Source: Aquarana catesbeiana
Taxonomy: Eukaryota; Chordata; Amphibia; Anura; Ranidae
Reading direction: 5' to 3'
DNA: 64,000 nt
Assembly: GCF_042186555.1 (NCBI RefSeq)
Contig: NC_133329.1
Span: forward strand, 71,344,726-71,408,725
Both the position numbers and the translations under genes were made by a program. The notes beneath the pieces are model-generated. The model did no database searches and was not told the origin of the DNA. It saw only the letters and a list, made by a program, of their open reading frames with translations. Shown here in pieces: positions 1-10,612 of the stretch (its first letter is position 1; each line of letters opens with the position of its first letter).

Positions 1-729
1 TGCTGGGACCCATAGTCCCACAAGTAGAGTCAAGAGGATTCAATACTAAGTCACTGCATCAAAGTTAGTTATAGTGCTGCTGCACTAGAACTTTGTCTTA
101 TATCTCATGTTACTTTGACCAGGAGTTCATTAACCCTTTGGATTACAAAACCTCCTTTGTCTTGCTAGGGAAGAAGAGAAGATAAAGAAGGACTGCTCAG
201 TGGCACATAAGGCCTTGGGTTATTTTACTATATCAGGGCGGTGTGATATTACAGGAGGGAGCTCCTTAGTGTTGTATTGTACTTAATCAAAGTCAGCATT
301 TGATTTAGTAAATCTTTAAGCGCGCAGGAAATAGGACGTTGCTCAGAGTGAGATACTCTCACTCTGAAGGTTATCCTATTTACTTTGTGATACCTCTCAT
401 ATATTTCAGACATTATATACCTGTATTGTACCTTTGGAAAGTAGTTGTCTGTCAGACTATGTTGGTCTGACAGTACAGCCATTGTAGTTTAACCCTTCTA
501 ATATGATAACAGTAAATACGGTTATTATTTAAGTACAACTGTGTGAGTGTTGTTGTACTCTTCATCAACAGCCAAGAGGAGGGTAAGGTAATTACAACAG
601 GTATATTATATTGACTATTGTGAACTTGCCTTTGTGATTTCGTTCTGACTGCACACTATTACACCACAGTTGTGTCAGGGGGACTGAGATATTCAATGGG
701 GTATAAAGCAGAGTACAGGCCCAAATAAA
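1..729. other. Unassigned non-coding DNA
   Basis: AT-rich sequence with no open frame resembling a known protein and no clear terminal repeats. I recognise neither a host exon nor a named repeat here. It may be an old repeat or ordinary intergenic or intronic DNA upstream of the V-set exon. Confidence 0.4.
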
Positions 730-1572
730 TCAGCAGCTCCTTCGGGGGTTAGTGCTACACATGTATAAAGAAATCATACCAAATAAGAAAATAAGTGCCC
801 ATAAGAGCTCATTCACAAGGGCTAAAAAGGAAAAATATATGTGAAATAAGAAAGCCCAAAGGAAACAAATTATCCATGATTCACTTGCTCCACCTGTGTC
901 CCCACAATCACAATTCGTAGTGCTTCCACCACCAGGTGACATCAAGTAGTAAAGCTTACTGTGGACCATCATATAGTATGGTCAAATGTGCGGGTTACAT
1001 CTCCTTATGAAAGGAGACTCCAAAGCGATTCGTTATCACGCACGCTTGCTGACCGGCAGTTGAGTTTGGTGCAGCCACACAACCTGCTGCTTTTTGGGAA
1101 ATCAATTATATCTGTTTTACAATAATTGCTATATGCACGTTTTTTTAAACCTATTGCCCAAGGATTTGCTTAGTGTGATTCCCTTTGCAAGATTTAGTTG
1201 TTATTTTTTGAATAAATGTTTTTTATAGGTTACACTGTGGGCATATATGCGTTTTATTTTTCATCCTGCTGATGAACCAACTAGATCACATTTGGTGCTT
1301 TGGAGTTTCCCTTCATAAGGAGATGTAACCTGCGCATTTGACCACACTATATGATGGTCCACAGGATCCGGTAAGAGGCTTTAATACTTGTGTCACCTGG
1401 TGGTGGAATCACTACGAATTGGGATTGTGGGGACACTGGTGGAGCAAGTGAATCATGGATAATTTGTTTCCTTTGGACTTTGTTTCACATATATTTTTCC
1501 TTTTTAGCCCTTGTGAATGGGCTCTCATGGACACTTATTTACATATTTGGTGTGATTTCTTTATACACATTT
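730..1572. repeat. Imperfect inverted repeat, about 280-bp arms with about 270-bp spacer
   Basis: The sequence at about 730-1026 recurs as its reverse complement at about 1296-1572. For example, ACCATCATATAGT at 964-976 matches ACTATATGATGGT at 1347-1359, and CTCCTTATGAAAGG near 1000 matches its complement near 1312. Both arms contain the same short reading frame, but I see no protein family in it. The spacer is AT-rich. The right arm stops where the DIRS element begins, so the DIRS insertion probably truncated it. A foldback DNA element or a pair of inverted retroelement ends would both fit. Confidence 0.6.
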
Positions 1573-1588
1573 TCCCCCCTCACCTTCC

Positions 1589-1691
1589 AGGACAGCTACT
1601 TGAGAGATGATCGGCTCCGCCCTCTACAGGAAACACAAATCAGATAGAATTTAAAAGGCCTCTCCCTTTCCTCTGATCCTCAGTTGTTTTG
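1589..1691 (+). repeat. DIRS left inverted terminal repeat
   Basis: About 100 bp starting near GGACAGCTACTTGAGAGATG. It matches the reverse complement of 13876-13972 with a single mismatch that I can see. The near identity points to a young insertion or to copying of both ends from one template. Confidence 0.9.
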
Positions 1692-1899
1692 TGTTTCCAG
1701 GCCCTCCAGGAGCACCGACACGTTTTTTGTTTTCCTATGGTCTGGTAACTGTGGTTGGTGGACCCCCCTTCTCTGGTTTCTTCCAGTACTGGTTGTGGCC
1801 AAGTCCTGGATGATGGTCTGTACCAGAAGGGTTCCCTATTTCTAAGGGTTACTTGCCTTTGAAAATGCTGGCAAATCCCTTCTTTTCCCCAGCGCTGCT

Positions 1900-2060
1900 G
1901 TGTGGAAATGTGTCCTCCCAAATGCTTCATTCTGGTGTACCAAGATGGCGTCAGGAGGACTTCCGGTGATGCAGCAAGATGGCGCCGGAACCGGAAGTCA
2001 CATGACGCACTTCCGGACGCCGAGTTCTCATAAGGAGCATGGTGTGCAGACACTGAGGAC
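1900..2060 (+). promoter_or_regulatory. Probable DIRS internal promoter region (YY1-like and ETS-like sites)
   Basis: Just upstream of the gag frame, a short stretch contains two AAGATGGCG motifs (1943 and 1977), which fit the YY1 site. It also contains several ETS-type CCGGAAGT/ACTTCCGG cores, near 1959, 1992 and 2010. Such clusters mark TATA-less promoters of mammalian L1 and housekeeping genes. The promoter role is inference from the motifs and their position. Confidence 0.45.
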
Positions 2061-2209
2061 ATGCTGCAGCTCCGCTTACTTCATGGAGCTTGAGGACAGG
2101 TCTGATGGAACATCCGCTCGTATTGAGCCAGCGGCAGCATCCGGGTCCCATACTGCCCCCAAGGTAAGCCCTGGTCTGTGGATAGCTGCAGCAAGGGACT
2201 TCTTTTTGT

Positions 2210-2764
2210 ATGGATCCTTTTTTCATGGCCCTTGTTTCTGCTCTCTTCAAGGCCAAACTGGTGAAGAAGAAATGTGGGAACTGTAGAGCCAGGCTCTCTG
2301 ATAGTTACAAAAAGCTGTTTTGTGAGGATTGTATCCCACCCAGAGCTAGTTCAGAGTCTTCCTCCTTTAAGGAGTTAATGACTTCTATGAAGGAGGTAGT
2401 GAATTCTTTTCGGTCACTGAATGACAGGGTTGCTAGTATAGGCCCTTCCTCCTCTAGACCCATAGCTCAAGATTCTTCAACGTCTGCCAGGTCCCTTCCC
2501 TTATTAGTACCTGAGACTATTAGTTCACGTAATACCTCCGATCTGGAGGAAGGTAAGAATTCAGTCTCTTCATCTGATGAAAAGTCTGCATCAGAGGAGG
2601 ATACAGGTAGCTCATCCAAGTATCTTTTTCCAGTGGAGGATATTGATAAACTATTTATACCTCAGAGCAGATTGAGATAACACAGCATGCTCAATCTGTG
2701 CAGGATAAAATGTATAGAGGCCTTCAGGGATGGAAATCTAGAACCTTTCCGGTACATCAGTCTC
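2210..2764 (+). pseudogene. DIRS gag, N-terminal part
   Basis: The frame opens at 2210 with a small cysteine motif (CGNCRARL, then CEDC, about residues 22-41) followed by a Ser/Glu-rich acidic segment. The main frame ends at 2680, but coding similarity continues in a shifted frame (QDKMYRGLQGWKSR) up to the Harbinger insertion at 2765. The protein then resumes at 9971. Gag of DIRS elements packages the element's RNA. The gene is broken by a frameshift near 2670 and by the 7.2-kb insertion. Confidence 0.75.
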
Positions 2765-3789
2765 TTATGCCCCGTACACACGGTCGGATTTTCCGATGGA
2801 AAATGTCCGATCGGAGCGTGTTGTCGGAAATTCCGACCGTGTGTGGGCTCCATCGGACATTTTCCATCGGATTTTCCGACACACAAAGTTGGACAGCAGG
2901 AGACAACAAAATCCGATCGCGTCAATTCCGACCGTGTGTGGCCTGTTCCGACGCACAAAGTGCCACGCATGCTCAGAAGAAATTCCGACACGGGACAGCT
3001 CGTTCTGGTAAACTTAGCGTTCGCAATAGATACAGCACTTTCGTCACGCTGCAATGTTAAAAATGGTTTAAAACAGCGCACTCTCTTCTTCTTTATAATG
3101 TGACAAGAATTAAGTCGTTTTGCTGCTCATATTCACACACACTTCTCACAAAGTTTGATTTGTGTTTTTTTAGTGGGATTCCCTCAATATATTGTTATTA
3201 GTTGTCACATCTGACAGTTTTATATATTTTATGGTTTTTTTTTTTTCTTTTTAAGCCTTTTTTTTTCTTTAATGTTTGGATTATTTCCAAGGCTGATCTT
3301 TGTTCAATGTTATTTTTATTTTTACTCCAGAATATTTTTGTGTGTGTTTTGTGTGTCAAGTTACCCCAACACCATTATTATCTTTTATTATTTAATCTCC
3401 AGGAGATTTTTTGTTGTTGGTGTCCCTTGTTCATTTCACATTGTATATTAGAAATGTACCTGAATCCTCACAAACAAACCATCATTTTTGAAGTAAAACA
3501 CATAGGAGAGTATAATTCAAAACAAAAATCCTTTATTAAGGGATCAGAACCAAACAAAGAGGAAGGCAACACTGGATCAACATAAGAAATTAGCGAAGCC
3601 TGGGACCCCCACGGAAGACATCAATTCTTAAACCTCAAAATTGGTGGCCTGAGGAGTCCATATATAAGGGAGGGCAGTCTGGTCCGGGATTCACAGAGAC
3701 TTGGATAGCAGCAGATGACATCAGTGTCTCCAGGCTGTGGTACCACAAGAGGCTGCATCTTTTGGCCGACCAGACTGGATCCAGGGCAA

Positions 3790-4820
3790 TCACTCTCTGG
3801 TCTTCCTTTCACACTTCCTTCCGGGCTGTGGCTGTGCAGTAGGAGATGTGGCAGGAGGAGGAGTAGGACCTGGAGGAGGAGGAGGACTGGGAGGACCTGG
3901 AGGAGGACTGGGAGGACCTGGAGGAGGACTGGGAGGACCTGGAGGAGGACTGGGAGGACCTGGAGGAGAGGGAGGAGGAGGACCATCCCAAAGCTGTGTG
4001 TGAGGTGTAAGTTGGCCCCTCACACCTTTCTCCAGAGCCTCAGATATGAGGGCCTGACACATGGCTTGTTGGCCCTCCTCCATCCTCTGCATTTTATAGG
4101 CAATGAATGCCGCAAGGTTCTCCTGCATGGTGTGGGGTGCTCCCAGGACCTCTGTAGCCCTCCAAAAAAATCTGATAGCAGCCTCCTCTAGGCTACTCCT
4201 CCTGCTGCCACTTTCTGTTTTCAGGGTGGGTGGAGGGACCTGCAGATCAGCCACCTCCTGGCTGAGACTTCCCTGTGTATGAAAAAGGGACATGGTTTTA
4301 GTTTTTGCATCATCAATCACAATCATAAATTAGTACTCCCAACTAACATCTAGGTATATCTACATCATTGATTGTACAAGCAGAAATATTTAGAGGAATG
4401 CTATACCTGGCTCAATCTGGGCTCCTCCACATATGGCCTGGAAGGCCCAGGTTGGGCATCAGAAGCCTCAGCCGGGGGGGAAGGAAGCGTGGAAGGAAGA
4501 CTTGAGAGGGATGGCCTGGGTTCAGTCTGGCCTGCCAGAAAGTGCAGCCTGTCGTAGTACAACATCCTGGGGACATAGATGTCATCTGCTGCTCCGGATC
4601 TCTGTGAATCCAGGACTTTCTTGCGCTCCCTCAGATATGTGCTCCTCAGGCAACCAATTAATATCTTTAAATAAGTGATGTCTGCCGTGGGGATCACCTG
4701 CTTCACAATTTCACACAATTGCTCCAGTGCTGCCTTCCTCTTTGCTTGGTTCTTGAAATGGGGGTGGGTAATCTCCCACAGACAGGGCAGCTCCCTTAGC
4801 ATATCAATGAATAGTGACAT
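3790..4820 (-). CDS. MADF-domain DNA-binding protein of the Harbinger element
   Basis: Two exons on the - strand. Exon 1 (4820-4407) starts MSLFIDMLRELPCLWEITHP and carries a MADF-type domain over about residues 3-75 (the LW, Y and FK... pattern, then ITYLK...LRSTYLRERKKV). A donor (CAG|GTATAG) lies at 4407/4406 and an acceptor (ACACAG|GGAAG) at 4273/4272, keeping phase 0. Exon 2 (4272-3790) encodes a helical segment (EEAAIRFFWRATEVLG, KMQRMEEGQQAM). It ends in a Pro-rich tail with repeated GPPSPPP units before a stop at 3790. MADF domains bind DNA. PIF/Harbinger elements usually carry a Myb-like protein as the transposase partner, so this second DNA-binding protein is an addition. Its role in transposition is inference. 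No breaks seen. Confidence 0.75.
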
Positions 4821-5139
4821 GAAGTCTAGTATCTCTCATTAAGATATCCATGTTCACTGCAAGACACAACACAAGACAAAGCCTAATGTCACACCAAACT
4901 CTCCTAATCTTGTTACAATATAGGCCTCAATCTAGAAGCAGTATAGGCCCAAGTTTGTCTCTTACCTTCGTTCTTACGATCGGCGCGTCCAATGCTCCTT
5001 CCTCCGCTCACAGATCGTACGTAATACGCACGCGTGTTACGCTTTATACACACTGCGCATGTGTGTAACTCCGCCCGCCCCTGACGTTCTTTCTATTCTA
5101 TTCCCCGCCCCTTTTCGTTCGGCGCAGTGGGGGAAGAGC
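4821..5139. promoter_or_regulatory. Shared divergent promoter region between MADF and Myb-like genes
   Basis: The two start codons (4820 on the - strand, 5140 on the + strand) face away from each other across about 320 bp. The right half is GC-rich with CGCCC boxes (CCGCCCGCCCC near 5070, CCCCGCCCC near 5103). I see no clear TATA box. A bidirectional promoter is the simplest reading. Confidence 0.5.
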
Positions 5140-6445
5140 ATGATGGCGGAGTTACACCAGGTGCGTGATAATTCGAACAACGAGGAGGAGGAGGAAAGCC
5201 CGGATCCAGGCACATCCCGATCCAGAAGGAGACGTTTTAAGGCCACAAATATGTCGTTTGGGGAGATGTTGGAGATGGTCGACATCATGAAGAAGTCCGA
5301 CTATGATGGAAAATATGGGCCTTACCCCCACCCCAACATCAGAAAGGCCAAAATAATTGATAAAGTGGTCCGGAGTCTGGAGAGGAATTTCGGGGTACGA
5401 AGGTCTAAAGATCAGCTCAGGAAGCGGTGGTCGGACCTGAAGTTGAGAGAGCCGGAGCAGTACCGAAAGATCCGGAGAGTGCTGCAAAAAAGTAAGTAGT
5501 TGTGCTGTGTTCATATTCTTTCTGTCTTTATTCCGTTCGTTCTGCTCCATATGCTTTTAGTAATTGTAAAAGGGCAACTTTAATGTTCATGGGCCCATTA
5601 TTCGTTCGTATCAAACATTTTTCTTTCGGCCTCTAGAACACCATTGTTTAGGCCATATGCATTTTCACACATTTTTTTTGGGCCTACTTGGATGCCAAAT
5701 ATTTGTTTGTGTAGATGGGTTTGTTACTAGAATGAAATGCAAACTAGATTGTGTGTAAGGAGAGGACACTGAGCAGCTGTTTTCACATCTGGACACTGGA
5801 GCACTAGTGTGGGACCCCAGAACACCATTTTTATTAGGGGGGGCACACAGGTGCTCCAGTGTTTACTATAGGGGGGGTTACATCTGTGAAGCTTGTACCA
5901 AACAGGTAAAGTATTGCAGCTTGACAAAGGGCAATAAAAAATATACATCTTTGAACTCGGTTAAAATAGACAATTGTACCCCACTTCCAAGCAATGTTTC
6001 CTATTTCTATAGTTCTGCCATCAAATATCTGTGTGCTAAGTATACCATTTTTGTTTTACATAGGGGAGAAAAGACTCGGATGTCACTCCTCATCCCAGGA
6101 GACCAGAGCCCCCCCCCTCTGGAAGAAGGGGAACTACCCCAAACACAAGAAGAAGAGCAGGAGGAAGAAGAAGACGTGGTGGAGATTGGCACCACAACAG
6201 GTGAGTGTCTGCGACCACAGACTCAGGTAAAAGAGATGGCTGGTGTCAGATTTTTGAGACCTGTTTTTTTTGTTCTTTATCTCTTTTTAGGTGATCGTGA
6301 TGTGAGGGAGAGAGAACGCTTTACATCAGAAAGTGCCCAGATACTGATAGGGGCGATCATGGGATGTAATCTCCAATTGCAAAACATCCAGCAACAAATC
6401 ACTGATGTTATTAAAAAAAATAACATCATTGATGTTTTGGGGTGA
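5140..6445 (+). CDS. Myb/SANT-like DNA-binding protein of the Harbinger element
   Basis: Three exons fit: 5140-5491 (donor AAA|GTAAGT), 6069-6200 (acceptor ending GGGGAG at 6068, donor CAG|GTGAGT) and 6291-6445 (acceptor TTTTTAG). All junctions are phase 1. Exon 1 has an acidic N-terminus, an Arg-rich patch (RSRRRRFK) and a Myb/SANT-like domain at about residues 33-115 (YGPYPHPNIRKAKIIDKVVR, then RSKDQLRKRWSDLK). Exon 2 is acidic (EEEQEEEEDVVEIG). Exon 3 is a helical tail (ESAQILIGAIMGCNLQLQNI). PIF/Harbinger elements encode such a protein to bring the transposase to the nucleus and to the element ends. The exon 2 acceptor was chosen over a nearby AG at 6063 because it keeps the acidic frame running into exon 3. 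Confidence 0.75.
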
Positions 6446-6499
6446 ATTTAAACCCCACAAAATCACCTGTTTTATGTAATGTAAATTTTTACAATGTTT

Positions 6500-6718
6500 A
6501 GAAAAGCCAAATTTGGAGGATGCACACAGTGTGCCAACATGTGCTATCTGCCATCACGGGAGATCAATGGACGCGTTTTGGGGGTGCAACCCCTTCCTCA
6601 ATTATAAAGTAGCGTTGAGGAAGGGCTTGCTCCCCCAAAACACGTCCCTTGATCCCCCCTGATGGCAGATGTTGACATTCGTAAATTGGTGTGCATCTTC
6701 CAAATTTGGCTTTTCCAG
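6500..6718. repeat. Foldback insert with paired hammerhead-like motifs
   Basis: About 100-bp arms, 6500-6601 and 6608-6718, are reverse complements with scattered mismatches (GAAAAGCCAAATTTGGA at 6501 and its complement ending at 6718). Each arm carries TTGAGGA, then a G-run/C-run hairpin, then CAAAAC(G/A)CGTC. That resembles the hammerhead-ribozyme-like motif of amphibian Penelope elements. It lies between the convergent ends of the Myb-like and transposase genes. Confidence 0.6.
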
Positions 6719-7311
6719 GGGGTGAGTTCCCCCCATCTGAACGCTATATCAAACCCAGTTCCTAAATACTGATGTCTGATATAGCCTTCAGGTTTTACCA
6801 TATGTGAACTTTGTAAGTTCTAGTTTTTTGGCTTTCTTGTTGGTTTTATACAGGCCTGTTTTATCTGAAATGGATATTTTGATTTTTCATAATGCTAATG
6901 CAAACATTTTATACAACAAACATGTTGGTTTGTTTTAAAAACCTTTGGTAAATGCACATGTGATTGTGCAGGTATAAAAAAGTGCCTTACTCAAGAATGT
7001 GTGGATTATTGTCTCAACACTACAACACTTTTGGGGTGATGTAATTGCTGTTTTATGCACAAATGGGGGTTATTTCCTAAGGGCAAATACACTTTGCACT
7101 ACAAGTGCAGGTTCAGTGCAGTTGCAAGTGCACTTGTAGTGAAATGTGTTTTTGCATTTAGGAAGTACCAGCCAACACTGTTTTTTATAAGGTTACCCAA
7201 TCACGACATTTTCTGCACTCAACACATTTCTGTCAGGGTCAGCTAAAACAAACACAAGCAGGAAATGTCCACCAAGAATAGCTTTTGGTTGTTTTTTATT
7301 TGAAAAAGGTG

Positions 7312-9491
7312 TCACAGATTGTCTGGCATATTGATAGCCCCCCTACCCGCAAAGAACTCCAGGTATCGTAACCGCACATCACGGGCATTCAGGGAGGGCA
7401 AGCCAGGACGGCCGCTTTCAAGTGCCGTCATTGTTGATGTATTTGGTATTCCGGCCTCAGGCCCAACTGAGCCAGCATAGTTGGCTGAATGTTTTCTTAA
7501 AAAATTATGGAGAACACAGCACGCCAGTATAATATGGTTCAGTTTATACTCCGCCATATGGATGGGTGTCAGAAATAGTCGGAACCGGCTGGCCAGGATT
7601 CCAAATGTGTTCTCCACCACTCTTCGGGCTCTGGCCAGCCGCTAATTAAAAACCCTCTGTTCTGGGGTGAGGGTCCTCATCGGGAATGGCCGCATCAGGT
7701 GGTCCCCCAGCGCAAATGCTTCATCAGCAACGAACACAAATGGGAGACCTTCAACATTGTCCTCTGGAGGTGGCAAGTCCAAACTGCCATTCTGGAGACG
7801 CCTGTAGAACTCCGTCTGGGCGATCACTCCACCATCGGACATCTGGCCATTCTTCCCCACGTCCACATACAAAAACTCGTAATTAGCCGACACCACCGCC
7901 AACATCACTATACTATTAAACCCCTTGTAATTATAATAGTACGACCCCGAGTTGGGTGGTGGGACGATGTGGACGTGTTTCCCATCAATTGCCCCTCCGC
8001 AGTTAGGAAAGTCCCACCGCTGGGCAAAGTGGGAGGCCACAGTCTGCCATTCCTGTGGCGTGGAAGGAAACTGTTGAGGAAAAAACAATAAACATTACTA
8101 TTTTTTCACAGAAACCTGGCAAGCAGATTAGACACAAACATTATGGGTCAACCTCCAGATAGAATTTATTAAGGGGAATTTAACAACAACAAAGTATAAG
8201 GTACACCTATCATATTCCCCCTCCCCCCCTCTCATGGGCCATTTCTAACATTATAGGGGGGGGGAACTCTTGGACAGGTAACCCTCTTCACTTCATTGAG
8301 AGATGAATGCCTAAATACAGGGTATTATTTGGAACAGCCCCTCCTTAGTTACACTATTGGCAGACCACTGGACAGGTAAGAAGTGTCATAATACAAAGAT
8401 ATAAATACACACTGTACACATTTGAGCACATTTGGACATTCTGCTATTACCTATCAAGATCATAATAGGATACAAGAACTTTAAACAGTACCATTGTAAA
8501 GTATACAGGCAGGCCCTTGCACTACATGCTTTGGGGAATTCATCCATAAATCTGAGCACTATAGAGATGGGTACAGTGTGTATGGGTTTGGCAAAGTCAG
8601 CAGATAGATGATTGAGGATAGAGAATTGGGATCAGCTGACTTAGCAGTTGGGGGAGGGAGGGTTACCAAAAATTTGGGGACACCACAAAAAAAAGCCTCT
8701 GGCCCTCTGCCTGAATTTAAATCCAAAATAACATTTCCAAACATTTTAGGGGGTGTTTGGGGTAAAGCACTACTATGGAGCTGATAAAATACATTGTTAA
8801 GTGACTACATGAGGTGAATATAGGGCAGGGGACACCATGCTGGGGAGGTTATTGAAGGGCAAATATGTATGAAGGACCTAAAATAATAATTACATAAAAA
8901 TCCAGCATGCATGAGGACAAAGGGGACATTCACAGCATAATACAATCATGGTAATTAGGGAATGAGGAAAGAAATACAATATATTATCAAACATTCAATA
9001 CAATAAAATGTGATATAAAAGGATAAAAATCTTACCTTCATATACTCCTTCTGTAGGACCTGTATGATGGCAGAACAGGTCTCTGGGATAATGATCCCCA
9101 GAGCCTGTGGGGAGATGCCTGTCGAGAACTTGAGGTCCTGCAGGCTTCTCCCTGTGGCCAAATACTGCAAGGTAGCGACCAACCTCTGCTCCGGAGTGAT
9201 GGCTTGCCTCATGCAGGTATCCTGCCTGCTGATATAGGGGGTCAGCGAAGCCAACAAACGGTGAAATACGGGGTCCGTCATCCGGAGAAAGTTCCTGAAA
9301 TCATCAGGATTATTCTCACGGATCTCACGGAGCAAAGGCATATGACAGAACTGGTCACGCTGAAGCAACCAATTCTTGGTCCATGAACTCCTCCCCACCC
9401 TGTTCATGGACTGGACTTGTGTCAAGGTCAGGACCCCAACACCAAGCCCCCGCACAGCACGAACTCTACGAGGAGTACGCATACGAAACAT
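7312..9491 (-). pseudogene. PIF/Harbinger DDE transposase (HARBI1-like), one premature stop
   Basis: Exon 1 (9491-9036) encodes the N-terminal helical region (RDQFCHMPLLREIRENNPDD, then LLASLTPYISRQDT and ITPEQRLVATLQYLATGRS). It ends ATG AAG|GTAAG. Exon 2 starts at 8070 after a CAACAG acceptor, in phase 0, and holds the DDE_Tnp_4 catalytic core. The first Asp is in GAIDGKHVHI, the second in VFVADEAFAL and the Glu in RRVVENTFGIL, so all three are present. The only lesion I see is an in-frame TAG at 7642-7644, between RVFN and RLARARRVVEN, where a tyrosine is usual. The enzyme excises and reinserts the element at TWA sites, with the Myb-like partner. The stop would remove the catalytic Glu. 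The intron (8071-9035) holds no gene I recognise. Confidence 0.88.
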
Positions 9492-9970
9492 GGCTATAAA
9501 ACGGTCGGCTGCTCAGAACGAAGTAACAGAACGCTCTGAAGAACAGCAAGGCCTGTGAAGAGTGACCTGAAAACCAGTAACGAACGAACAAGAATACAGT
9601 GACTCAAGTCACGCGGAACTTGCTTGCACGCACTGAAGAGCAGATACAAACCCACAAGCACAAACTGAACGGCAGAAAACGATCTGAAAGCCACGAGTCT
9701 GAAAAAGCGCGAATCGTCTCTCACCAAACTTTTACTAACACGAGATTAGCAAAAGGAGCCCAAAGGGTGCTGCGCTTGGTTCTGAACCGGCCTTTTCTAG
9801 TCTCGTCGTACGTGCTTGACGTCACCGCGTTCTTGGCGATCGGAAATTCCGACAACTTTGTGCGACCGTGTGTAGGCAAAACAAGTTTGAGCCAACATCC
9901 GTAGGAAAAAATCAGAGAATTTTGTTGTCGGAATGTCCGATCAATGTCCGACCGTGTGTACGGGGCATTA

Positions 9971-10500
9971 GAGACATGATTCTATCTGAATGGAAAGAAC
10001 CTGAAAAAAGGTTGTTCCAATCCAGAGGATACAAAAGATTTCCTTTTCAGCCTGACTTTGAGGAGGTTTTCTTTAAGTGTCCTAGATTAGATGCCCCTAT
10101 GTCGCAGGTGTCCAAAAGAACAGATCTTTCTTTTGAGGATTCTGGGGTCCTTAAGGATCAAATGGATAGGAAGGCCGACTCATTGCTGCATAAGGCCTGG
10201 GATGCTTCAGCTGTTTCTTTAGGCCCAGCGGTTGCATCTACCTGTGTGGCCAGAAATTTAGATGTATGGGTACAGCGTCTAGATGATCTTCTGGCATCTG
10301 ACACCCCCAAGGAAGAGATTAGAGAATCTCTCCCACTCATTGCCAAGTCAGTCGCCTTCCTAGCTGATGCAGCAGCAGATTCGGTGAAATCCGCAGCTAG
10401 GGCTTCTGCTCTCATTAATTCAGCTAGGCGAGCTATCTGGCTTAAATCTTGGGAAGGTGACCTTACCTCCAAGAATAAGCTCTGTGGCATTCCTTTCTAA
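9971..10500 (+). pseudogene. DIRS gag, C-terminal part
   Basis: Directly after the TTA at the Harbinger's right end the DIRS gag frame resumes (RDMILSEWKEPEKRLF). It runs to a stop at 10498-10500. The segment is Ala/Ser-rich and helical (AVAFLADAAADSVKSAARAS-like run near 10360-10410), which is normal for DIRS gag. The restored order across the insertion shows the Harbinger entered an existing DIRS copy. Confidence 0.75.
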
Positions 10501-10612
10501 GGTAAACTGTTGTTTGGTTTTTCCTTAGAAGAAGTCTTATCTCGTTCCTCTGAGAAAGGTAAATGATTCCCTTCTTCCCAAAGGAATAAGCCCCAGAATA
10601 AGAGGCCTTTTC

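Larger units (their letters stand above)
2768..9967. mobile_element. PIF/Harbinger DNA transposon with three genes
   Basis: The element starts TGCCCCGTACACACGGTCGG and ends with the matching inverted sequence. TTA target duplications lie at 2765-2767 and 9968-9970, as PIF/Harbinger elements make. The subterminal regions (about 2768-3010 and 9830-9967) are rich in further palindromic CGGAATTTCCGA-type repeats. Inside are a MADF-domain gene (- strand), a Myb/SANT-like gene (+ strand) reading divergently from it, and a DDE transposase gene (- strand). The element sits in the DIRS gag gene, whose halves rejoin exactly across it. Only one premature stop is visible in the transposase, so the copy is young. 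Confidence 0.93.

Noticed and set aside
3715..4191. Gly/Arg-rich frames on the + strand
   Set aside because: They are the complement of the Pro-rich tail of the MADF gene, which has splice sites and a domain on the - strand.
10158..10490. 110-codon frame on the - strand
   Set aside because: It is the antisense of the DIRS gag C-terminal part.
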